From Parasponia andersonii (taxonomy: Eukaryota > Streptophyta > Magnoliopsida > Rosales > Cannabaceae): a DNA stretch of 64,000 bases. The stretch lies in the NCBI GenBank assembly GCA_002914805.1, contig JXTB01000133.1, positions 811,066-875,065 on the forward strand, read 5' to 3'. Under the pieces are notes generated by a model. It was given only the letters and a program-made list of their open reading frames with translations, did not search any database and was not told where the DNA came from. A program made the translations under genes and the position numbers. Below, in pieces: positions 1 to 9,784 of the stretch. Positions within the stretch are counted from its first letter, which is position 1; the number at the start of each line of letters is the position of its first letter.

Positions 1-176
1 ATTATTAGAGGGTGTATGTAAAATGGGTAAGGAGAGAAAAAAAAAATGGGTGATTCTACTAGTATATATTATAAATGTCAATAAGTTTAGGAGAAATGGC
101 TTTGTTGCTACACCTTGGTCTATTCTCTCCACACCCTATTTAAGTACAAAATCTTTAAAAAATATTATTCACACTA
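1..176. other. AT-rich flank, no feature seen
   Basis: Short AT-rich stretch before the first LTR. No reading frame, RNA gene or repeat structure was recognised. Confidence 0.5.
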
Positions 177-1781
177 TGTGAAATCCCTTAAAAATTGTAA
201 GGACAAATTGGTCTTTTGACCTGATATAAAATAAATAAATTATTGGATGAATTTGGACGGAATTTGATAAGATTTTCAAGGCCGTTTTCGAGAAGATTCT
301 CAGAAAATTAGGTCCAAGTGCAAATAAGCAAAACAGTGCCAAATTAACCATAAGTTGACATGTGGTGCTATAGTTCAAAAATTACCCTTAAATCCCTGCA
401 TTTTCTCTTTCTTTTTTGATTTAGTCCCCGGAGCCAAAACCCGAAATCCAGTGAAGCTTCGTTGAGCTATCTTAGGCCTCCGTTGTCTTGCGCCACTGAC
501 CGGCATCGATGTCTACCTGCCAAACAAAGCTTTTGCCGTAAGAACCAGCCGTATCGAAACCCACGATCATCGGAAAACGGTGAAAAACACCACAGATTCT
601 TTTGCTTGCCAGAGCCGATTCTGGCCACCATTTGCCGCAAAACCGATCACCGTGGACTCGTCTCCTCACAGGCAATCTGGTGGTAGGTACCTCGTATCTC
701 AGTTTTACTCCGTTTGATTTTAATTTCGTTGGACAATTTTATGCCTAAATAGTTACGGAATTGACTTTTTGATCGGACCGTTAGATTTTAGAACCAATAT
801 CATTTTTAGAATCTATGTTGAAAATGGTGACAAATGAGATATATATTGACTATGTTCCGAAACAGGTCCGAAAAATGAAATCAGACGGCTTAGATTTGCC
901 TCGATTTGCGTGCCGTGGGGCCCATATCCAAATTTGATAAATGATATGTCTAACCTAGGGTTTTTGGGTGCTCTGAATTCAATGGTGAAGTCTGTTTCAT
1001 GATTTGAAGCTCCGTTTAAAAATGTTGTTTTCAAACCAAGGAACGAAAGGCTCGAAAACGACCTCCACTTTTCCAAACGACATCCAAACGACGCTAAACT
1101 TTCTCCATAGCCTTGTAACTCTAGTTGGACACTCGATTGAGGTAGGGATTCGATTACTTGATCTTCAAATTAGTTTAATTTTGATTTTTACATATTTTTG
1201 ATAAATATGGAATTTCGTGAAATGATTTATAAAAATTGTGTTTATATCTGTTTTGACCTGATTTGAGATATAAACTACCTGGGAGGCACGTCACATTGGT
1301 TGGCATGTCATATATACTGTTTGAAACCATTTTCTGCAGGAAATTGGATTTTTTGGGGTTTTGATCAAAAAATGACTATAATAATGCTGAAATTCTTAGA
1401 AAATTCAATACGATTTGAGGACTAAATGTTGTTTGATTAAAGAACACTGCATGAATTATTTTGAGATTTTATGGAAATGGTTTATATTCTTATTCTGTCA
1501 TCTATATAACATGTGCATACATTCACGCATTTACGATGCTCCACATTAGGTGATCGGACTTATGACGCCTCTTTAGGTGGCTCGAATTTACGAGTAATCC
1601 ACTAGAACATCGTGATTGTATATATATTTATATGTTGGCTTGAATAGATATGTACTGGTTTTTATAGATATTTTACAATAGTTTGGAATGTTTGAAGTAT
1701 TGGACTATGATTTCCACTTGGGTTTTATGAACTGTTTGAATGGAATACTAATCATGCAGGACCTTTAACATGAGTATATTT

Positions 1782-1828
<47 letters not shown>

Positions 1829-2012
1829 TTGTAATCGATTCTCTACTAGGCATTAGCTCACCCTCTTTTTCCCCTCAGGTGGCACTCAGTGTGATTTGGA
1901 TCAAAAGAACTACCTTGAGGCATTTACAGAATAACTAATTTATTTATATTTTGATAAATAAACTACGAGATTTGTGAAATATTTAGATTTGAGTAGGAAT
2001 TTTGAATTTCAT
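177..2012 (+). repeat. Truncated gypsy-type LTR, copy 1
   Basis: Begins TGTGAAATCCC and can be followed side by side with the LTRs at 19914-22143, 54121-55703 and 60791-61949. Shared landmarks are the line 'caaattggtcttttgac', the 'gtaggtacctcgt' block near 684-696, the 'gaattcaatggtgaag' block near 976 and the 'aggtggcac' block near 1878. A (TA)n tract sits at 1784-1825. Homology with copy 2 stops near 2012, so the 3' end including the terminal CA is missing. No internal retrotransposon domains flank it, so it is a truncated solo LTR or a relic. The short reading frames inside it are LTR sequence, not genes. Confidence 0.85.
1784..1825. repeat. (TA)n microsatellite
   Basis: Uninterrupted TA dinucleotides inside the first LTR. 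The LTR copy at 19914-22143 has only a short TA run at the same place, so the tract expanded after the copies separated. Confidence 0.95.
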
Positions 2013-2195
2013 TTTAATGAAATATGATTTTAGTTAAAATGTGGGAAGAGTAAGCTGAAGTTTGGCAATAGAGCTATGCTTTTAGAAAGGACAAAATAAA
2101 CCTGAAAAAACAACAATAAATTAACTTGAAAATCCGAGAAACGACCACAAGTGTTGAACATAAACTATTTGTTCGAAATCGTAAAAACGACATTT

Positions 2196-2267
2196 TCATG
2201 GTCAGAGCTGGTGAGAGTAATCAGGGAGATTGAAGCGGCGAAGATAGAGAATCTTGCTGATGTTGCA
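2196..2267 (+). pseudogene. Fragment of a potato type I protease inhibitor (exon 2 start)
   Basis: Translates from 2196 as SWSELVRVIREIEAAKIENL and a few more residues. This lines up with the start of exon 2 of the inhibitor gene at 9438 and with the conserved S-W-P-E-L-V-G opening of the family. Similarity stops after about 24 codons. The reactive-site loop and C-terminal strand are absent, no AG acceptor lies directly upstream, and no exon 1 was seen. It keeps the conserved Trp that the 9.4 kb copy has changed to Leu, so it is a separate relic paralogue. Local duplication before the transposons landed is inferred. Confidence 0.7.
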
Positions 2268-3199
2268 ATATTCAAAATGGCATGTTCTTTACATCTCGAC
2301 TAGCATTTTAAAATTAACAGCTGCATGTCATTTTGCATACAAAATTTTGGAAAACTTTAATTTATGCTCTCTCCTTTTATCGCATAAGCAACAAGTGTAC
2401 ATTTATGGATATATACAAGGTTCCCAGACAATGAGAAATCAATGCAATGGCGACAAAAACATAGGTTTTTGTAGATAATTATTAATTTTAATTTATATTG
2501 GTTGGATATTATTCAACAACACGAGTCACGCATGCAGCAAGGACCATGACTAAGCTACTTCCCAGCTTGAAAAAGCGAAACTTAATTTCTCTATCCATAT
2601 CCATGTTACATGTTATGTTATGTATAAATAATATAGTGTTACAACTAAAAATCCAAAATTTCAAAATAATGATTTTTAGTAATTTTATGTAAAAATAATA
2701 GTAAATAGTGATTTTCCGAGATTTAGAAAGATTTAGTACTTAAAATTTTCATTTTTATTCTCCAAAGTAACAAATTTTATAATCATGATACTTTCCATTA
2801 ATTTTAGTTTTTTTTGTTCTCAAATTATTATAAATACTAAAATCATTAAAACTCTTATCAATTTTTAATTACATAAGAAAAATACTTATCAAAATTTAAG
2901 AAAATTTCCAGCTATCCCATTTGGAAACTTATTAAGAAATCATATATTTTGGTAAATTAAGTTCAACTGAAATCTTTGCTTCAACATAAAAAATAGACTA
3001 TATAAAATCACTTGTAATTTCAAGTTCTCAAAACAACACCATCCTCATTCATGCACTTAGTAGATTTAGTAATTTTGGCTAAATAGTTGAATAAGAAAGA
3101 AAGATAACAGAGTACAAACACCTACGAGGGATTTAGAGTAAGACTGCATATACAAGCTATATGGCTTGTCTATTCATCAAGACAGCTATCTCAAACAGT
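2268..3199. other. AT-rich intergenic DNA, possibly in part LTR
   Basis: No convincing coding sequence. Its distal part may belong to the minus-oriented LTR that is recognisable from about 3200, but the LTR's outer end could not be placed. Confidence 0.4.
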
Positions 3200-3250
3200 C
3201 AGACATCTGAAAATGTGAGAAGTAAGGGGGGTGAGCATGAAATGCCCAGT

Positions 3251-3258
3251 AGGATAAC
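3251..3258. repeat. hAT target-site duplication, left copy
   Basis: AGGATAAC, identical to 7024-7031. Eight base pairs is the diagnostic duplication length of hAT transposons. Confidence 0.9.
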
Positions 3259-3459
3259 CAGACCTGACAATTCGGGCCAGGCCCAACGGGCCGGCCCACG
3301 GCCCGTTAGAGTGGCACGCGGGCCGGTCCGGCCCGGTCTAGTACTTTTAGGGCCCGGGCCAAGCCGGGCCCTAGGGGTAGGGTTGGGCTGGGCCTGGGTT
3401 TCGCGGCCGAACACGATCATGCGGGCCGACATGCCGGCCCGGCCCGGCCCTTTTTTTTT

Positions 3460-4475
3460 TTTTTCGAATCTGGGCCCTTAAATTTTTTTAAAAAAAAGGT
3501 AGAGTGCCCAAAACTCGTCTGGGCCCTTTGTTCCAACGATAACAAATGTTACCGTTGGATTTATATCAATTTTTTTTTTTTAGTTTAAACTATTTTTTAA
3601 AATTAAAAAAAAAAACATTTTCTTACACTATAAATACCCTATACTCTCCACTCTTTTCATACTTACAATTTTCAAATACTCTCTTATTTTCTCATTCTTT
3701 CTCTCTAAATCTCTAATTATATTCTCAATTTTATTTTTTTCTCTCTTATCTAACTACTATTTACTAATTATTAGTAATTATATTTTATAGTCTTTAAAGT
3801 ACAAACACTCCACAACTCATAAAGTTTAATTGAAGGTACGATTTAATTTATTTTTCATAATTATCTTTTTAATTTATTTAATTTGTAGGATATTTAGTTG
3901 TTTACTATTATTAATAGTATAATAGTTAGTAGTGTGTAGTTACTAGTTAAGTAGTAACTTAGTAGTTATACAAGATTTTGTTTTTAATTTTAATTCAATT
4001 TTAATTTTTTACAATTAAGATAGTAATTCATTAGTTTGTAGTTTGTAAAAAATTTATTAGAATATTATATTTTAAATTTCAATGAATTTTTAATTTTTAA
4101 TAGTTTACAATTAAGTTAATAGTAGAAAATTTATTAAATATATTTTCAATTAATTTGTAATTTATAGTTGTTTACAATAAAGTTAGTAGAAACTAGAAAG
4201 TTTATTACAATATTAAATTTTTAATTTCAATTAATTTGTAGTAGTTTACAATTAAGTTAGTAGAAGTTTATTAGAATATTATATTTTAAATTTCAATTAA
4301 TTTGTAGTAGTTTACAATTAAGTTAGTATAAGTTTATTAGAATATTATATTTTAAATTTCAATTTATTTGTAATTTGTTGTTGTTTACAATTAAGTTGAT
4401 AGAATATCTATATTTGTAATTTCGATTTATTTATAGTTGTGTATAATTTTAATATCTATATTTTTAATATAGGAT
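3460..4475. other. hAT 5' non-coding region
   Basis: AT-rich DNA between the GC-rich left end and the transposase start. Near 3980-4440 it contains four or five imperfect copies of a roughly 65-70-bp unit with 'tttacaattaagttagta' and 'agaatattatattttaaatttca', a small internal tandem repeat. No coding sequence was seen. Confidence 0.6.
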
Positions 4476-6510
4476 ATGGATATGTCAAAAAATATCCCTA
4501 TTGATTTGGAATTGGATGACGACCAAATTCGCATTGCTAAAGAGGGTGACCAAGTCCCCGAAATACAAACTAATCCAAATGCTAGTGGAAGTTGTTCACA
4601 ATTTCAAGAAAGTTGTTCGCCGAGTGCAAGCACGACCTCCAAACGTGCAAGGACAACTTCCAATATATGAGACCATTTCGATCCAGAATTCAAAGATGAG
4701 GCTGATGGTAAGAAAACAAAAATAGCAAGATGTAAATATTGTAAGAAATTATTAACTGCTAAACCATCTAGCGGGACCTCTCATTTGAATAAACATATTG
4801 ATGCATGTGTCAAAAAATACAAAAAAGACAAGGAGCCTACTCAATCAACTCAACAAGGATGGTTCAATAAATTCTTGGAACTATGATCCTTTAGTAGCTA
4901 GGAAATCTCTAGCATATTTAATTGCTATAAAAGATTTACCGTTAAGTTTTGGTGATTGTAATAGCTATGAAGATCATATTAGAAGATCTTATTATCCAAA
5001 CTTTAAAAGAGTTTCTAGAAATACTACTAAGAGTGATTTGATTAAAGTTTATGAAAATATGCGTAAAGATTTAATATCTGAATTAATTTTATTAAACTTT
5101 TGTATTGCATTGACATCTAATATTTGGGGTAATAATTCTAAACAAGATTATTTAAGTGTAGTTGCACATTATTTAGATTCTAGATGGATAATGCAAAAAA
5201 GAATAATTGGTTTTCGAGTCGTTGATAATAAATATACTGCTGAAATTATTAGAGATAGAATTTTAAATGTTGTTGAAGAATATGGCATAGCAAATCACAT
5301 TATCTCTATCACTTTAGATAATACTATCGCAAATACAAAGGCCATAAAATTACTTAGCAATTTGGTAAGTTCATACACTAGAGGATTCTTACTGCATCAA
5401 TGTTGTGCATGTCACATCATCAACCTTATCGTCAAATCAGGTACGGATGTTATAAGTGTATATATTGAAAATATTCGATCTGCTATTGCTTATATTCATG
5501 CTTCTAATCCACGAATTGCTGAATTTAAAAGATATTGCATAGCTCAAAGATTAAAACCAAGAAAATTCTAAGTTGACATGCCTGTAAGGTGGAATTCCAC
5601 TTATTTAATGTTGAAAAATGCATTGCCATATAAAATTCCAATTACTATGTTTTACAATTCAAAAATAGGTTCATTAGTATTGAAAGATGAAGATTGGTTC
5701 ATTTGTGAAAAATTTGTACAATTTTTAGACGTTTTTCATGAAGCTACTGTTGCATTATCTGGTATTTATTATCCTATTTCTCCAATTATTTTACGTCATA
5801 TTTTTTTTATTGCTGAAATATTTTGTAAGGCAAGATGTGACCCTATATTTGAACCAATTATAATACGTATGCAAGAAGTATTTTTAAAATATTGGTTTCC
5901 AATTCCTTTATTATATTCATTTGCTTTTATTTTAGATCCTAGGGGTAAATTAAATGGTCTTTCTAATTTAATTAGCTACTTTTTTACATGTTTTGAGATA
6001 GACTATACTACTGAATATACAAATGCTCGTGACAAATTTTTTGAAGTGTATAGTATATATGAAGCTAAATTTGGCAGTAATCAACAACAACACACTCCTC
6101 CACAAGAAACTGAAGAACAGTCAAAAAATAAGTCTTTTTGGAGCATGGTAGGTTCTCGTCCTCAAGGGTGTGGTCGTGGCTCATCATCAATATCATTAAG
6201 TTCAAGTCAACTACTACCACCAATAAATCCACAACAATCCTCTGATCTTACTCAATATATTGAGCTAGACTCTGATATCGACCCCAATGATGAGAACTTC
6301 AAAGTTTTGGAATAGTGGCATAAGCGTCAACTAAGATTCCTAGTGCTTTCACAATTAGTCCGTGATGTTTTAATAATTCCGGTGTCTAAGATTTCTTCAG
6401 AGTTTGCTTTTAGTACGACTAAGATGATAGTAGATGAGCGGAGAACTTCGTTGGCTCCTGAAATGGTTGAGGTGTTAGCATGTGTTAAAGATTGGAAAAA
6501 AACAGCAAAG
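4476..6510 (+). pseudogene. hAT transposase, interrupted
   Basis: The family's domains occur in order. An N-terminal acidic/Ser-rich leader (4476-4667) is followed by a BED zinc finger (about 4671-4796) with a C-x2-C pair at CKYCKK and H-x3-5-H/C ligands in HLNKHIDAC. The RNase H-like catalytic region follows (4798-6312), containing the family-typical M-P-V-R-W-N-S-T-Y at 5578-5604. A C-terminal hATC dimerisation segment with SKISSEFAFSTTKMIVDERR comes last (6316-6510). The frame is broken by TGA at 4668, a frameshift between the BED finger and the catalytic region near 4800-4870, TAA at 5569 and TAG at 6313. The last replaces what is normally a Trp codon before the dimerisation domain. No functional transposase can be made. 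Confidence 0.92.
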
Positions 6511-7023
6511 TGAAATCAAGACACTATTCGTACTTGTAATGAAGAATTGGCCGAAAATTTCAATAATTTGTACATGAATGATGATGATGAGTCATAAAGT
6601 CATAATTAATGATATACTAGTTTTTTCAAGTAAAATTTGAATTGTAATAAATGATCATCAATAAAATCAAATTTCAGTATTTCAAATTTATTTGTTTCAT
6701 TATTTTTTTTAATATCCTATTTAATTATTATTAATTTTTTAACAATAGAAAACATATGTAGTTTATGTTGTCAATTTTTTTAAATGAAAATTCAAATAAA
6801 AAGTTTAAATTTAACATGTTAAAAAAAGTTGTAAAAAAAATCAAATAATAGCCAAAAAAAAAACGGACTGAGTATGGGCCCGCCCAGTTTTGGCCCGTCA
6901 AAAAGCCCGGCGGGCCAACGGGCCCGGGCAGGGCCATATTTTATATTGACCTAGTCGAGTCACCCCTTAAAGCCCGTGATGGGCTGGCCGGGCCGGGCCG
7001 GCCCGCCCATTTTACCACCTCTA

Positions 7024-7031
7024 AGGATAAC
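7024..7031. repeat. hAT target-site duplication, right copy
   Basis: AGGATAAC, identical to the left copy at 3251-3258. Confidence 0.9.
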
Positions 7032-9117
7032 AAATTTCTTTTTGGGGAAAAAAATTCATTTTAAAATTCCTTACATGGTTAGTTATTCTAAAAATAATTT
7101 CACAATATACAAAATCAAATACGAGTTGAAATCACCATCCAAAATCATATTTAAAACTAATAAGAGAAATCAGATAAATGATCCATAGTACATATATCGC
7201 AAATAAAATAATTCTATGAATTCACATCCTCTCATCACGAACCAGAATAACTCATATTACATGTACTGAGTACTCTCTGCTTGATACCTAATGTTATAAA
7301 ACCAGAGGAACACCTATTTGTCTATGCCTACTGAAGCGGAGGGGCAACTAAATACCTATACCTACCTAATAAGGGTAATCAGAAAAATCCTGTACGGATT
7401 TATGAGCTCTCACCGAGAGTAGGAACAATGGCCGCCCACTAAACACTGCGATGCCTAAGATGGACCTCATGTATGATTCTATGGTATGTGCAATATAAGA
7501 AGTAATATAAACAAACACGTAATAATACTCTAGAAATGCTTTGATTTTTAAATAAATCTATTTTGTACTTTAAAATCCAATAGTACAATTCCAATGGTTT
7601 AATCAAATCCCAAGTATAACACTTGTACAAAATCACATGTAAAATACCTAGAGTAGTCCACAATATTTCACAAGTTCTCAATTTACTAAAATAATTATTC
7701 AAACAATTTAACTCAATAAAATCACAAAATTTCACTTTTCACAATAAATTCTAATTTTAATGAAAAATAATCAAAAATAAGGCAATTGAATGCCCTACCT
7801 TGAAATCTAGTTATACTGAGTTAACGACGCTAGAAAAGTCCTCAGTTTGTCATCTGGTGACGCAAATGGTCGTTTTTAGATCCTTACACATTCACTTGAA
7901 AAAATAAATTTCAAACGGAACCTTAGATTGATAAACAGAGATCACCACTGAATTCAAAACACCCAAAATGGTATAAGTTTGTCCCACAAAATTCTAATTT
8001 TTGTTTCATAACGAAATATAGTGATATTTTATATTAGAATTCATGTCCCGACCTCACTGAATCCAAATTCGAAGTTAGAACTCAGTTTCAAGGTCCCTAG
8101 CATTAATTAAGCTCAAAAATCCAAAATTATGAAAATATCACATGTTGGAAATATTTATAAAAATGCCACATTTTCAATTCAATAATTAGCTCACTTACGA
8201 ATACCGTTTTAACACTTCAAAATCATGATTTTTCTTGTTTAAATCTCCTCTTTTACATAGTATAGTTTTCTCAGAATAAATAATTCAATTCTAAAATAAT
8301 TATAAAAATACCACAAAATTTAATAATAAAATATTACTACAGTAACCAACTTTTCACCGGAGTTAAGTTAGAGCCCGTGAGTTATCGAAAATGGAAGCTG
8401 ACATCGAGACGACTTGAAAGTGGCGACGGCAAGCTAATCGGACAATAGAGGAATAAACGACAGGCGAAAAACTATTCTAGTAGGGGAAGTTTCGGAAGCC
8501 CGTAACTCTGGTGAGGTGCAGCGTTTCGCGACAGCGGTACTGGCCATAGCTTCATAAGTGGCTTCCGATCAGGGCGGGCTAGCACATCGGGGTATTGGCC
8601 ATATCTTCATAAGTGGCTTCCGATCAAGGCGGGCTGGCACGTCGGGCTGTTCGATGGCCAAAGGAGCTTGCGCGTGTGAACAATGCTGTGGGGCTGGGAA
8701 TCGTTATGGCTGAGGGGCTTTCGTGAGAAAAGAAGGAAAACTGGAGGATTTAAATGTAATGTTTGGAAATTATAGATAATGGGACACGTGGCGTTATCTG
8801 ATTTGACCAAATAACTCCTCAAAATTATACTTTGGCCACTAATTATAAAAGATTCTTTCAGTTTAGTCCCTCTTTTTTCAAAAATAATTACAATTTGACT
8901 CCAAATGAACCTAAACTTAAATGTGTCCACATTCATCTCAGATTTAATTAATTAAATACCTAAAAATTCAAATTTACGAGTTTGCTATTTGCCCAAAAGT
9001 TACAATTTTACCTTTAATTTTTAAAGGGTTTTACAGTACCCGACACCTAATATAATACCAGCGAACAAAAAGTACTCTACAAATTATGACTAAACCAGGA
9101 AGATTAGAAAAAGAACA

Positions 9118-9631
9118 ATGGCATCTCCGTGTCCAGTTATCCATAGAATTAAACCAACTCATTTTATCTTTTCTAAAGTTTAGCATGAATACCATAAATA
9201 ATAGCATATTATTAATCCATCTGTTGAAGATTTATATTTGTAATTGTGAATTTGTTGCTGGCCGTAATATACATTATGAAAATGTAATGTATATATATAA
9301 TATGAACGTATTCATTTGTTCCTTTGTACTGCTAGAGAAATAATATAAAATTAATGACCAGCAGACAACATATACATATACACGCTTAGCAAGAGGAATT
9401 GATAACATGTACGTACATATAAAAAAATAATATACAGGGAAGAGATCATTGCCAGAGCTGGTGGGAGTGAGTGGAGAGATTGCAACGGCGCAGATAGAGA
9501 AAGAGAATCCTAATGTTAATGCCATTGTGAAGCTGAAAGTGACTTCGGTCACCGAGGATTTCAACTGCAACCGGGTTTGGATTTGGGTCGATACTCATAG
9601 GGCCGTAACCAATGTGCCTCGGGTGGGCTAG
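9118..9631 (+). CDS. Potato type I serine protease inhibitor, two exons, donor site suspect
   Basis: Small inhibitor of chymotrypsin/subtilisin-like proteases, a wound- and pest-defence protein family. Exon 1 (from ATG 9118) reads MASPCP and exon 2 (9438-9631, after a TATACAG acceptor) reads on from K-R-S-L-P-E-L-V-G. The family signature is clear: ELVGVSGEIATAQIEKENP, then the loop region VTSVTEDFNCNRVWIWVD, ending VPRVG and a stop. Total length would be about 70 residues, normal for the family, and the phase-1 intron position is also typical. Oddities: the expected CCAG|GT donor reads CCAGTT, one G short. Splicing at the only nearby GT of normal context (9136) therefore shifts the frame. 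The conserved Trp of SWPEL is Leu. By alignment with eglin-type inhibitors the P1-P1' pair is Glu-Asp. It may be a recent pseudogene, or the missing G may be an assembly error. Confidence 0.8.
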
Positions 9632-9784
9632 GCCCACTAGGAAACCCGGCTTAGCTCAGTGCTGATATATATATATATTATAATTAGAGGTAAGAGCATA
9701 TATATAAAATTTGATATAAAGCATGGCTACTAATTAAATAAAAGCTTTTAGCCTGGAAATGGTCCGATGGATTAACCAAGTCAT

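Larger units (their letters stand above)
3259..7023 (+). mobile_element. hAT (Ac-like) DNA transposon, complete ends, defective transposase
   Basis: A 3765-bp element bounded by perfect 8-bp duplications (AGGATAAC). The left end is CAGACCTGACAATTCGGGCC. The right end read inward is TAGAGGTGGTAAAATGGGC, an imperfect terminal inverted repeat of hAT type. Both ends continue into very GC-rich subterminal arrays of GGGCC/GGCCC words (3280-3450 and 6885-7010), in strong contrast to the AT-rich interior. An interrupted hAT transposase lies inside. The insertion splits an older minus-oriented LTR. Confidence 0.93.
3200..9035 (-). repeat. Minus-oriented gypsy-type LTR, split by a hAT insertion
   Basis: The segments about 3200-3258 and 7024-9035 form one LTR in reverse orientation. 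The flank before the hAT (words like 'gaagtaagg' and 'cccagtagga') and the DNA after it both align with the minus-oriented LTR at 36225 to about 38340. Shared blocks include 'gagatcaccactgaattc' near 7940 and 'aattcatgtcccgacctcactga' near 8038. Read on the minus strand it starts TGTAAAACCCTTTAAAAATT at 9035, resembling the TGTGAAATCCCTTAAAAATT start of the plus-strand LTRs. The far end (LTR 3' terminus) was not located. The end at 9035 lies only 82 bp before the ATG of the inhibitor gene. Confidence 0.75.

Noticed and set aside
813-1076. Minus-strand 87-residue frame and similar frames at 37383-38119 and 60705-61295
   Set aside because: The same DNA recurs in several LTR copies with different stops, so it is LTR sequence, not a conserved gene.
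3161-3481. Overlapping Pro/Gly/Arg-rich open frames on both strands
   Set aside because: They arise from the GC-rich GGGCC/GGCCC arrays at the hAT left end; low-complexity translation and no start context.
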